A stretch of 64,000 nucleotides of DNA from Candidatus Scalindua sp. (GTDB taxonomy: Bacteria > Planctomycetota > Brocadiia > Brocadiales > Scalinduaceae): NCBI GenBank assembly GCA_018670825.1, contig JABHIW010000066.1, positions 1 to 64,000 of the forward strand, in the 5' to 3' direction. How positions within the stretch are numbered: position 1 is the first letter of the stretch; each line of letters begins with the position of its first letter. Made by a program: the position numbers and the translations under genes. This document shows, piece after piece, positions 55,501-63,841 of this stretch. The notes under the pieces are model-generated. The model was not told the origin of the DNA and did no database searches. It was given only the letters and a program-made list of their open reading frames with translations.

Positions 55501-56597
55501 TAAAATCAGTAGGCTTAGTGGCATCCGGTATATCACATGAGATTAACAACATACTTGCGATTATCATGGGTAGAGCGGAAATACTACAAAGAGGATTTAA
55601 TGATAGCAAATTAAAGGAGGGACTGAGTTCAATCATTAAGGCAGGTGAGAATGGCGCTGAAATAGTTAGTAAAATGCTTACATTTGCAAAGTCAGACGCA
55701 AAGACTTCAGATTATGTATTTATTGATATAGGTCTTTTAATTTGTCAGTCTATTGATTTCACAGAGCCCAGATGGAAGAATATGGCTCAGTCTAAGGGCA
55801 TAAACTACCAAATAGACACAGCAGGAATAGATAAAATACATGAAGTATTTTGTAATTCAACCGAATTGACAGAAGTATTTATTAATATTATAAACAACGC
55901 CCTGGATGCGATGCCTGAAGGTGGTTGTCTCGCATTTAGCGTAAAGAGTGACAAGAACACAGTGTTTATAAATATCTCTGATACGGGGACAGGTATGTCT
56001 GATGACGATAGGAAGACGATATTTGACCCATTTTTTACAACACGTTTGCCACATGGAACAGGCCTGGGAATGAGTATTGTCTATAGCATTATTAAAAGAC
56101 ATGGCGGTAAGATAGAAGTGGAAAGCGAAATAGGAAAAGGCACAACATTTAACCTAAGCATTCCAATTCACAAAGAAATGATACAGAACATCGCACCACT
56201 ATCTGAGCCAGACTCTGATAGAATAACCAAAAAGCTCCGGATTTTAGTAGTAGATGATGAGAAGGATATATGCAATATTATTGATGACTTTCTTACCGCT
56301 GACGGTCACATTATTAAGACTGTTAATAGCGGTGCAGAGGCGATAGAACAGATCAGAAAAGAACAATTTGATCTTGTTTTATCAGATCTGGCGATGCCGG
56401 ATAAAACTGGTTATGATGTGATAACGGCTCTAAATAAGTTAGAAAAAAGGCCAAAGATTGGTATCATCACTGGCTGGAGTGAAGAGCTTAATTCGTTAGA
56501 AAAAGAGACTATGAAAGTCGACTTCATTATGAAAAAACCGTTACATTTATCAGAAATTGCAAGGCGCATTAATGATACGTTTACAAAAAACGATTAA
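52578..56597 (+). CDS. Large membrane hybrid histidine kinase with NIT-like, Cache, HAMP, GAF, PAS, HK and REC domains
   Basis: A 1339-aa sensor. After a membrane helix (about 13-32) comes a NIT-like helical sensor (40-290; WQALERGYGATIIGG resembles the QxERG motif of nitrate/nitrite-sensing domains). A Cache-like domain follows (310-560), then a second helix (595-613), HAMP (613-667), GAF (690-825) and PAS (845-965). The kinase core has its His in GISHEINN near 986, and the ATPase is at 1095-1200. The receiver has VVDDEKDI and the Asp in VLSDLAMPD near 1270. All catalytic motifs are intact. If the N-terminal domain truly senses nitrate or nitrite it would fit an anammox cell, but that is inference. 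It is followed 57 bp later by an HD-GYP protein. Confidence 0.88.
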   Translation: MKITKFKTLRFQIRLVSALLLFILIVLLGISIKRAFDANKQTEEYLIINKISGLLNVATGWQALERGYGATIIGGGKGDSSPFFPKFIEMTKTGDSGVFQIEKEAEKLLGVRSNKTFEKKIIKWRKSYKSLVSARQKIASNDISNDEWLNIATFNIRSEFNLRNTAFTPLKANEKIIYLNYVLRPNIAILCEYAGLERALVSNTIESGTPLSHETINRIKRYRSIVDQSLDQILALKESPSTSIRMKQAIDIFEKEFLQSYQFLKEEVFSSSEKLDEDIKRVKEDIVNRNVIFHNYLHGAKNDLLNISKNQEVIAFARSMSLSSEEDTRLPEQLSAVENLFNNFSQVKRVYGQIRFLDNIGYERVRVDFDGNVTNIIRGEKLQDKSERYYFKKSINMPQGSIYISPLDLNVEHGRIKLPYTPVLRYTTPVFVDGKRAGIIVFNLLADTPSFLHKITGNEGETDYILANQDGFYLHHTDKVKEWGMMELLNRSHQNIRQDYPDIAELILSGSEGSVRLDSGQVIVYRSFFFDPGTSTGNFWIIVKRVKGVDYPVSASVWFDEATKAINKGLAISNIAGEEANAIMIKMEATAKRSMLISYIILGFTIFVFIYFTRWSRNRVLKPIQRLTDVSQRIAEGDLSHRADVKQGDEIGTMANNFNIMADELTNDITMRKQAEKRLSAQYYVTKVLAEAANTKEASSKILQAVCTALEWDLGEIWEFDRQDCVLRCSEIWHIPSIKVSEFKKLTRQTSFAKGIGLPGRVFESAQPAWIADVVQDTNFPRASVAAENGLHGAFGFPVISDNEVLGVISFYSREIRTPDTDLLNMLLSIGSQIGLFIKRKRSEEKIASFVNILEETLNEIYIFDAKTLRFLEVNKGARLNLGYSMGELSNLTPLDLQPKFTLESFQKMIETLQVGEKRKVDFSTIHRRKNGSFYDVEVHLQLSSFQSVPAFVAIILDITERKKMEAALLQSEKLKSVGLVASGISHEINNILAIIMGRAEILQRGFNDSKLKEGLSSIIKAGENGAEIVSKMLTFAKSDAKTSDYVFIDIGLLICQSIDFTEPRWKNMAQSKGINYQIDTAGIDKIHEVFCNSTELTEVFINIINNALDAMPEGGCLAFSVKSDKNTVFINISDTGTGMSDDDRKTIFDPFFTTRLPHGTGLGMSIVYSIIKRHGGKIEVESEIGKGTTFNLSIPIHKEMIQNIAPLSEPDSDRITKKLRILVVDDEKDICNIIDDFLTADGHIIKTVNSGAEAIEQIRKEQFDLVLSDLAMPDKTGYDVITALNKLEKRPKIGIITGWSEELNSLEKETMKVDFIMKKPLHLSEIARRINDTFTKND

Positions 56598-56654
56598 ACA
56601 ACAGCGTGGTGCATAAATAATGAATCGAAGTTTTTATAAAAATAGGGAGAAAAA

Positions 56655-58109
56655 ATGAAAATCCTCATAGTAGATGATAATAAAGAAAATCTCTATATAT
56701 TGGAAACTCTATTGAGAGGAAGTGGCTATGATATTACATCAGCATTAAACGGTGCAGATGCAATGGAAATGCTCTGGAATGTTAATGACGTTGACATGAT
56801 TATTTCAGATATATTAATGCCGGTAATGGACGGATTCCAACTATGTAAAAAGGTAAAGAGTAATGATAATTTCAAACATATTCCTGTCGTATTTTACACG
56901 GGAACCTTCACAGATAATAAAGATGAGGAGCTTGCCATAAAATTGGGGGTAGACAAGTATATTAGAAAGCCCATTCGTGCAGATAAACTTGAAAGTATTA
57001 TACAGGAGATGTTAAAAAGTATTGACGATGGAACATTAAAGACCAGGGAGTTGTCTTTGGAAGAAGATAAAATGGTGTATACACTTTACAATGAACGTCT
57101 GGTTGAAAAATTGGAGCATAAGGTTCTTGAGTTAGAAAATGAAACAATCGAACGTAAAGAAGCTGAAGAAAGAACAAAATATCTTGCAACCTTCCCTCAG
57201 TTAACTATCAACCCTATCTTAGAGATAAATCAATCGGGAGAAATTGTTTTTCATAATAATGCAGCTTCAAATATTCTAGAGAAGTCAGGCCTTAAAGAGA
57301 ACCTACATATATATGTACCAGAAAACATAAATGAAATCTTCTATGATTTAAAAAGTGGAAAAAAAGCCTCGCTATGTTGCGATGTTAAAATAGGAGATTT
57401 AATATTAGAAGAAAACATACATTATGTATCAACATTTAACGTCTTGCGTATATACACAAGAGACATTACCGAACGCAAACAGTCGGAGCAACAAATTAAA
57501 CTAGGCATTGAAAAGCTAAAATTGACCGTTGACGGAGTCATCAATGCACTGACATTGACTGTTGAATATAGAGACCCTTATACGGCTGGTCACCAGCAAC
57601 GAGTGAGCAATCTAGCCTGTGTAATAGCGCGAGAGATAGGGCTGCCAAAGGACCAAGTTGAAGGAATTCGCATCGCAGGAGTTCTCCATGATATAGGGAA
57701 GATGCATATACCGACTGAGATCCTGAGTAGACCCGGTAAACTTAATGAAAATGAGTTCAACATTGTGAAATCTCATGCTCAGGCAGGTTATGACATACTG
57801 AAAGGGTTAGAATTCCCATGGCCCATTGCTGATATTGTCCATCAGCATCACGAAAAAATAGATGGTTCCGGATATCCTTTTGGCCTGCCAAGCGGTGACA
57901 TCATTATAGAAGCGAGGATTTTATGTGTGGCAGATGTTGTAGAGGCTATGGCCTCTCACAGACCCTACCGTCCGTCTCTCAGTATGGACAAAACGCTAAA
58001 AGAGATCTCTGAAAATAAGGGTGTCTGTTATGATAGAGAAGTGGTGGATGCATGTATGAAGGTTATCAAAGAGAAAAAATTTGTGTTTGAGCAACTGAGA
58101 TCATTTTGA
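56655..58109 (+). CDS. Response regulator with HD-GYP c-di-GMP phosphodiesterase domain
   Basis: A 484-aa protein: receiver domain (1-120; phosphorylatable D52 in IISDILMPV), a coiled coil, a PAS-like domain (about 175-275), and an HD-GYP domain (about 290-480). The HD pair is in VLHDIGK (H345, D346), with HHEKIDGSGYP further on. HD-GYP enzymes break down c-di-GMP. It is likely the output partner of the upstream kinases. A good ribosome-binding site (GGGAGAAAAA) precedes the ATG. Its last codons run into a remnant of a small Cys-rich gene (58103-58162). Confidence 0.93.
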   Translation: MKILIVDDNKENLYILETLLRGSGYDITSALNGADAMEMLWNVNDVDMIISDILMPVMDGFQLCKKVKSNDNFKHIPVVFYTGTFTDNKDEELAIKLGVDKYIRKPIRADKLESIIQEMLKSIDDGTLKTRELSLEEDKMVYTLYNERLVEKLEHKVLELENETIERKEAEERTKYLATFPQLTINPILEINQSGEIVFHNNAASNILEKSGLKENLHIYVPENINEIFYDLKSGKKASLCCDVKIGDLILEENIHYVSTFNVLRIYTRDITERKQSEQQIKLGIEKLKLTVDGVINALTLTVEYRDPYTAGHQQRVSNLACVIAREIGLPKDQVEGIRIAGVLHDIGKMHIPTEILSRPGKLNENEFNIVKSHAQAGYDILKGLEFPWPIADIVHQHHEKIDGSGYPFGLPSGDIIIEARILCVADVVEAMASHRPYRPSLSMDKTLKEISENKGVCYDREVVDACMKVIKEKKFVFEQLRSF

Positions 58110-58162
58110 CAAAGGAACGACTTGCGAAACAGGTAAAAAGAGAGTAAATGATAAGTAAAGCT
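58103..58162 (+). pseudogene. 3' remnant of a small Cys-rich gene
   Basis: This 60-bp segment aligns without gaps to 49521-49580, the end of the Cys-rich gene at 49376-49576, with about 50 of 60 bases equal. In the matching frame it still reads FDKGTTCETGKKRVNDK and stop. Its start overlaps the stop codon of the HD-GYP gene, so the original gene was cut here. The rest of this gap to 58413 shows no gene; it ends with AGAGGA before the next ATG. Confidence 0.8.
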
Positions 58163-58413
58163 TAAGGGATTTGTATTTAAGAGGTAATATCGAGAATTAA
58201 TTGATATGAAAATAAGATGTCGTCTTGGTTTCTTAACTTTACCTTGTGCCCTTACACCTTAGTAATATCTTCAAAACTTTTTATATACAATTGACATCCC
58301 ATATCTGTTTTCGTATATTTGCAAATACAATGAGGCTTATAATCAGCCAGAAACAGGTATCTTGATACTGTTAATTTACAAAGGCACATTGTGGTGGAAG
58401 AGAGGATTTCGCT

Positions 58414-59205
58414 ATGTTAAAAAGACTATTAATTATCAATCTGATATCTGTTTTACTGCTTACCGGGTTTGTATCCACTAGCAGTGCTAAGGACATAACT
58501 AAACGTTATCCCGTTAATACTACAATAGTTTCACAAGCCGACCATGAAGAGTTAAAAAAGCTTTTAAATGGTATAACGGAAGACCGTCCTGACTGTAAAA
58601 AACTTGCAGATAATCCTGTATTCAAGACATATATTAACTCTCTACCCAACAATGAGCATATTAAAGCGTTACATAATATAAGCCGTAGAGAAGCAGAACG
58701 CATTATAGAAAATTGCACATCAGAAGGGATCATTCAATTAATCGCTAATTACAAAGTAAACAAAACTCATCCTGACTATCCTGACATTGTCAATAAACAG
58801 ATGTTTAAAGATTACGTCAACAATCTACCTTTGCAGCAGATAGAACCGGCACTACGTATTATGGAATATGGCACAGCAGAAGAGATCATTCAATTAATCG
58901 CTAATTACAAGTCTCAAAGAGATTACCAGGAATCACATAGGTTAATGATTCAAAATGTGATTGATAACTATAACGTATTTGACAAATCTCATGCTATAAA
59001 CATACTTCAGGATTGGATAAATAAAGTGGAAGATAATGCGAAGGTAATGAGTTTGAGTGTTAAAGATTCTCGCTCCTATAGCCATGAAAACTCTCATTTA
59101 GTTACTTACAATATTACCAGAGGACCAAATAAACAAAAATATATGTATACGTTTAATCCTTATGCTAATGTCTGTCAAAAGGTAGTAGATTGGCATACAC
59201 CTTAA
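58414..59205 (+). CDS. Exported protein with internal repeat, unknown function
   Basis: A 263-aa protein with a signal peptide (residues 1-25). Two repeats of about 50 residues each end in EGIIQLIANYK and EEIIQLIANYK, and each begins with an FK-(T/D)-Y-(I/V)-N-(S/N)-LP segment. The C-terminal part reads VTYNITRGPNKQKYMYTFNPYANVC and is not recognised. AGAGGA precedes the ATG. It stands alone; 392 bp follow before the lipoprotein family. Confidence 0.65.
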   Translation: MLKRLLIINLISVLLLTGFVSTSSAKDITKRYPVNTTIVSQADHEELKKLLNGITEDRPDCKKLADNPVFKTYINSLPNNEHIKALHNISRREAERIIENCTSEGIIQLIANYKVNKTHPDYPDIVNKQMFKDYVNNLPLQQIEPALRIMEYGTAEEIIQLIANYKSQRDYQESHRLMIQNVIDNYNVFDKSHAINILQDWINKVEDNAKVMSLSVKDSRSYSHENSHLVTYNITRGPNKQKYMYTFNPYANVCQKVVDWHTP

Positions 59206-59437
59206 TTACGAATGGCTTTCAGGAGAGGGGCAACATCTTCCTTAATATTATCTCTTCAAGCCTTTTCATGATAGAAGTCATTGAGAAGAGAGAACCATAC
59301 CGAAAACCCTCCCATATCCTCTTCTCCTCTTTCTAATAATTTTGCACTATTTTCTTATATCCCCCCTGCTCTTATTTTTTCCAGAGACTTTAGAAAGAAG
59401 CACATCCTTTCTTAACCATTCTGGAGAAGATTTTCCA
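59206..59437. other. Intergenic region upstream of the lipoprotein family
   Basis: No gene is seen. The stretch contains AT-rich and pyrimidine-rich DNA, then passes into the remnant of a lost lipoprotein copy at 59438. In all, the gap from 59206 to 59597 is 392 bp. Confidence 0.4.
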
Positions 59438-59482
59438 CGCGAACTTATGGACAGAGGCATTATAGTGAAAGGGAACAGGTGA
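59438..59482 (+). pseudogene. 3' tail of a lost third copy of the lipoprotein family
   Basis: In frame this reads RELMDRGIIVKGNR and stop, which matches the last residues of the protein at 59598-60869 (RELMERGIIVKENR). The similarity goes on through the spacer: 59438-59597 matches 60825-60987 almost throughout. So a third tandem gene once stood upstream and has been deleted except for its tail and downstream spacer. Confidence 0.85.
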
Positions 59483-59597
59483 ATGACTTCTTACCACCTG
59501 TAGAAATTATATTTATTGATTTTTGATGAATAATGGTTATCGTGGAGAAAAACTCATTAAAGATGAAATTCTAAAATAGAAAGAGAGGAATAAACAG

Positions 59598-60869
59598 ATG
59601 AATCAGACACTTATAATTCGATGTATCATAAGTAAAAAATATCAATTAATGTGCATTGTTTTGTCTCTGTTCAGCATACTGTTCCTCACAACTGATTGCC
59701 AGAGCCAGCAAGCAGGAGAAACCGGATATGAAGCACCGGGTATCTTAAGAGCAAGCGAGATACTGCCACCAGAACTCCTTGAAGGAGAACATTATAAAGT
59801 AATGGAGGAGGTTGCTACCTATGACCTTACCAACCATTTCACCATCTCGACTGCTTTTGGACAATTTGAGGTGATTGGTGAGGATATGCTGCAAATACGT
59901 ATTCAAGAGATTCTCGCCATAGTAGCTTTGCAGGAGGTAAAGAAGACGAAAGGCTTCCGCGATGCTGCGGAACAAGCAGCCATGAGCCCACTCAAAGGAG
60001 CACGTAATCTTATTGTCCATCCGGTTGATACCGTTACCGGAATTCCAAGGGGAGTCGGTAGACTTTTTGCGCCAGAAGATGATATGTTTATGGATAATGT
60101 TGAGTATAGAGTAACTGAGGAAATGGCCGGTTTTTTCAAGCTGAAACTACAGCATGCACACATTTTGGGAGTGAACGTATACACAACTAACAAGATACTT
60201 CAAAGGGAGCTGAACGGGGTTACATGGGCAAAATTTGCAAGCGGGATGCGTGTTAAATTTAATATGGAGATATTTAGAAGTATTTACAATGCCGCATTCT
60301 TTACGGTTAATGATACTGAGTTTACACAAAATATGGACCAGATGATACTTGACAACACACCTGAAAATCTTGCAACACTAAATCGTAAGAAATTGAAGCA
60401 GATGGGAACGAGAGAAGAGATAGTGGAAAAATTTCTTAACCATTCAATTCTTACCCCACGCCATCAAACAGTTATCGTGCACGCCCTTGCGGAAATGAGG
60501 CAGGCAAAGAACCGGAGATGTTTTATCGAACAGGCTAATTATTCAGCATATGAGGAAGACGCCTTCTTCTTCCAGCGAATTGCCGAAATGATGTTAGACT
60601 ATCATAAAAATGTGGAATCAATAGTAGAGATAATTCCTGCTCGGAGGGCTGTTGTCGGTTATACTGCCCAAAAGTCAATTGTTGCGACGATGCCGATAGA
60701 TTATGTTTACTGGGCAGAACGGGCTGATAAGGGAGTAGATGCTCTCCTACATTTAAAATCACAAGGTCGACTTGTCAAAAGCGTGAAGTTGATTATCACA
60801 GGCAGAGTGACTCCAAGGGTTAAACGCGAACTTATGGAGAGAGGCATTATAGTAAAAGAGAACAGGTAA
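59598..60869 (+). CDS. Tandem lipoprotein family member 1, unknown function
   Basis: A 423-aa protein with a hydrophobic leader and C34 in LTTDCQSQQ, a lipoprotein-like site (weaker than in its neighbour). Conserved blocks shared with the next gene are ASEILPPELLEGEHY, MLQIRIQEI and HPVDTVTGIPRGVGRLF near 136-152, plus a C-terminal half with ILTPRHQTVIVHALAEM and ITGRVTPRVKREL. No known domain is recognised. AAAGAGAGGAA precedes the ATG. It is 118 bp from its paralogue. Confidence 0.7.
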   Translation: MNQTLIIRCIISKKYQLMCIVLSLFSILFLTTDCQSQQAGETGYEAPGILRASEILPPELLEGEHYKVMEEVATYDLTNHFTISTAFGQFEVIGEDMLQIRIQEILAIVALQEVKKTKGFRDAAEQAAMSPLKGARNLIVHPVDTVTGIPRGVGRLFAPEDDMFMDNVEYRVTEEMAGFFKLKLQHAHILGVNVYTTNKILQRELNGVTWAKFASGMRVKFNMEIFRSIYNAAFFTVNDTEFTQNMDQMILDNTPENLATLNRKKLKQMGTREEIVEKFLNHSILTPRHQTVIVHALAEMRQAKNRRCFIEQANYSAYEEDAFFFQRIAEMMLDYHKNVESIVEIIPARRAVVGYTAQKSIVATMPIDYVYWAERADKGVDALLHLKSQGRLVKSVKLIITGRVTPRVKRELMERGIIVKENR

Positions 60870-60987
60870 ATGACTTCTTATTACAACCTATAGAAGTTGT
60901 ATTTATTGATTTTGATGAATAATGGTTATACGTTTTGAAAAACGCAGTAAAGATGAAATTCTAAAATAGAAAGAAAGGAATAAACAG

Positions 60988-62358
60988 ATGAACCAGACAT
61001 TTACAATTCGATGTATAATAAGCAAAAGATGTCAATTAATGTGCATTGTTTTGTCTCTGTTTAGTTTGCTTTCCCTCACTACCGGTTGCCTGAGCCAACA
61101 GGCAGCAACAAAAACTACTGATAATTCAAAAAAACAGGCACTTTCTGCTGAAACAGCAGCAGGAACTGTAGGGTACGAAACACCGGAGATTTTAAAGGCA
61201 AGTGAGATATTACCACCAGAGCTGATCGAAGGTGAGAATTATAATGTAAACGAAGATATTTTGACATACGGTTTTACCAACTACTACACAATTATGTCAC
61301 CGGTCGGTATATTTGAAGCCGAGGGTGATGACATGTTACGAATCCGGATTCATGAGATTAAGGCTATAGGAGCCTTACATGATATTAAAAAATCAAAGGC
61401 CTTCGGCGAAGCAGCACAAAAGGCTGCTACGAGTTCTGTCAAGGGAGCCTTGAGCCTGATTTCACATCCTGTTAATACGGTATCCGGAGTGCCAAAAGGT
61501 ATTGGTAAGCTTTTTTCGAGAGTTAGTGAAATGGCAAAGGGTGCGCGCGGTGACTCGGAGGAAAGCGTGGCAAAAGAGCTGATTGGTTTTTCAGCAGTAA
61601 AACGGCAGTATGCATACAAAATGGGAGTGGACGTTTACTCATCTAACGAAGTGCTTCAGCGTGAGCTGAATAGTGTATCGTGGGCAGGTTTTGCTGGTGG
61701 AGTAGGTATATCACTTGCTACGAGGGCCGTTAAAGGCGCTTCGAAATTAGCATACTTCTCAATCAAGGGTACAAAATTTATCTATGGAATGAACAAAATT
61801 CTGCTCGACAATGCCCCTGAAGATCTCAGACGCATAAACCGTGAAAAGCTGCTTCAAATGGGGATAAAAAATACGGTCATTGAAGAATTTCTGCGCAATC
61901 CAAATTTCTCACCTCGCCACGAAACTATCCTGGTACACGCTCTGTCAAAAATGGAGGGAGTCAGGAATCGTGATAAATTTATAAGACAGGCGCTCTTCGC
62001 AGAGTCTGAGTTAGATGCATTGGTTTTCCAGCAGATTGCGGAAATGTTGTACGGATACCATACACAAGTTGGACCAATAAGTGAAATTATACCGTTGCGT
62101 CGTATAGCGGTGGGTTATACGGCAGATCAGGCGGTAGTAATAGCGCTTCCGACGGACTATATATACTGGACAGAGCGTACCTCCCTTGGCTTAGGGGCCG
62201 TTACTCAATTACAATCCACTGAGCGCACGGTCAAGCGAACGGAATTATGGCTAACCGGAAGATTAACTCCGAGAGCCAGGAAAGAAATTGAAGAGACAGG
62301 AGTGATCGTTAATGAACGAATAGGCGAACGCTTAATGCCACCATCAACGCAAGAATAA
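60988..62358 (+). CDS. Tandem lipoprotein family member 2, unknown function
   Basis: A 456-aa paralogue of the preceding protein. C34 in LTTGCLSQQ is a good lipobox. It shares ASEILPPELIEGENY, MLRIRIHEI, HPVNTVSGVPKGIGKLF and LTGRLTPRARKEI. A central helix-rich stretch (FAGGVGISLATRAVKGASK) could be membrane-active. The spacer and 5' ends of both copies are also similar (MNQTxxIRCIISK), showing recent tandem duplication. No known domain is recognised. A K+-channel-like gene follows. Confidence 0.72.
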   Translation: MNQTFTIRCIISKRCQLMCIVLSLFSLLSLTTGCLSQQAATKTTDNSKKQALSAETAAGTVGYETPEILKASEILPPELIEGENYNVNEDILTYGFTNYYTIMSPVGIFEAEGDDMLRIRIHEIKAIGALHDIKKSKAFGEAAQKAATSSVKGALSLISHPVNTVSGVPKGIGKLFSRVSEMAKGARGDSEESVAKELIGFSAVKRQYAYKMGVDVYSSNEVLQRELNSVSWAGFAGGVGISLATRAVKGASKLAYFSIKGTKFIYGMNKILLDNAPEDLRRINREKLLQMGIKNTVIEEFLRNPNFSPRHETILVHALSKMEGVRNRDKFIRQALFAESELDALVFQQIAEMLYGYHTQVGPISEIIPLRRIAVGYTADQAVVIALPTDYIYWTERTSLGLGAVTQLQSTERTVKRTELWLTGRLTPRARKEIEETGVIVNERIGERLMPPSTQE

Positions 62359-62539
62359 ACTATCCATATGTGTGAGTATTTATTTTACAGAGTGTCCTGG
62401 CAAAAAAAGGTTGTCTATTAAGCAAAAAGTAAGATAATGGATTGTACCCCATTCGTTAAGACTTTATCATTTTTTCAAAGAAACAGGCTCTTTTTTCCAT
62501 TACAATGAAAAATTATTTTTCTGTTGTTACGAGGTGTAC

Positions 62540-63226
62540 ATGGTAAAGAAGATTTACAATTCGTTAACTCAGGTCTGCTTCAAGGATAGATTCCTCTTCC
62601 TCCTTATCTCCATATTGTGTTTGTTACTACTCACTCCTATCTTCAAAGGCTTTATCGGAATTCGTATTTTGATGGACGCATTCATCACTGCGATATTGAT
62701 ATTTGGAACCTACGCTGCTAGCAGGAAAATCTATATTACTATTACCGCTGCATCACTTGCCCTACCGATGCTCGTGTCAATCTGGATAAGCCATTTTGTA
62801 GATATCCCTTTTCTGGTTTTCATGGGAGATTGCTTTGGGATAATATTTTTAGCTTTTCTCGTAATCGTTATACTGTCATTCATATTCGGTGAACTTGAAG
62901 TTACCACCAATGTTATCTACGCATCAATTGTTGTTTATCTGCTCATCGCCATAATGTGGGCATTCGTATATTCAGTTTTGGAGAGTATCCAACCGGGATC
63001 TTTTACCATAGGAGAAGGTCAAATCGACGTCGGAAGACGACTTTATATTTACTACAGTTTTGTCACTATCACAACATTAGGTTACGGAGATATCACCCCT
63101 ACAACTGACCTGGCAAATTCCTTCTCATTTCTTGAAGCGGTCACCGGTCAGCTTTATCTCGCCATACTGATAGCGAGACTGGTCGGTATACAGATCGCTC
63201 AATCAATGAACAGGAAGGCAGGTTAG
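62540..63226 (+). CDS. Ion channel protein, potassium-channel-like pore
   Basis: A 228-aa membrane protein. Four or five hydrophobic helices come first, then a helix, a pore loop and a last helix (residues 130-220). The selectivity filter TLGYGD, within FVTITTLGYGDITPTT, is the potassium-channel hallmark. It has no voltage-sensor arginine series and no cytoplasmic RCK domain. The frame is open to a GTG at 62534, but GAGG five bases before the ATG at 62540 sets the start. Confidence 0.88.
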   Translation: MVKKIYNSLTQVCFKDRFLFLLISILCLLLLTPIFKGFIGIRILMDAFITAILIFGTYAASRKIYITITAASLALPMLVSIWISHFVDIPFLVFMGDCFGIIFLAFLVIVILSFIFGELEVTTNVIYASIVVYLLIAIMWAFVYSVLESIQPGSFTIGEGQIDVGRRLYIYYSFVTITTLGYGDITPTTDLANSFSFLEAVTGQLYLAILIARLVGIQIAQSMNRKAG

Positions 63227-63301
63227 ATAATTATATCATCCCTGTCTAATCTATAATCTATACCAATAATATTTACCACTTCGTACAAATATGTTTCAAT
63301 A

Positions 63302-63841
63302 CTATTTTACCGGCGGAAAATTGCTGAGAACGTTCCTTACTACCTCGTTTATTCTCTCATTCCGTTTTACAGGGTTCGAATAATTGCGTACCTCTCCCTG
63401 TGCGATACCTCTCCAGATTAATTCCCTTGACTGAGCATCAACAAAATCAAGAACAAATGTTCCCTCCTCATACTGATATACATCATATTGTGTGGTTGCC
63501 GCGTAGGAACCTCCATGCAGCATCGCACGTCCACCATATGAATAGTTCCATGCTCTAACATCCATTTTTTCTTCCTTTGCCACATGCATCGATATCAGAA
63601 AATCAGGGCTATCGGTCGTCATCTTACAACCTTTGGTTTCTAATTGGGCGTTCACTGCCTTTTGTATTCGTTTTACATTCAAAGTATGAATATTTTCCTG
63701 AACAGATACAGACATCCAGTTAAATGTTTTCAGGTCAGTATAATTAGTTTCCGGATCATAGTCATACTGATATGAAACCGTGGAACATCCAAAAGCTACA
63801 ACCATCAGGCTTGAAATAATTAGTAAGCGTATTGACTTCAT
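63302..63841 (-). CDS. DUF4136 lipoprotein
   Basis: About 179 aa. A lipoprotein signal ends in VVAFGCSTV, followed by the DUF4136 pattern: YDPETNYTDLKTFNWM, then PDFLISMHVAKEE and a Gly/Tyr-rich loop, and near the end ELIWRGIAQGEV. The frame is open for 37 codons upstream, but GGGGAGG six bases before the ATG at 63841 marks the start clearly. Function is unknown; envelope location is likely. Nothing further is seen from 63842 to 64000. Confidence 0.88.
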   Translation of the reverse strand: MKSIRLLIISSLMVVAFGCSTVSYQYDYDPETNYTDLKTFNWMSVSVQENIHTLNVKRIQKAVNAQLETKGCKMTTDSPDFLISMHVAKEEKMDVRAWNYSYGGRAMLHGGSYAATTQYDVYQYEEGTFVLDFVDAQSRELIWRGIAQGEVRNYSNPVKRNERINEVVRNVLSNFPPVK

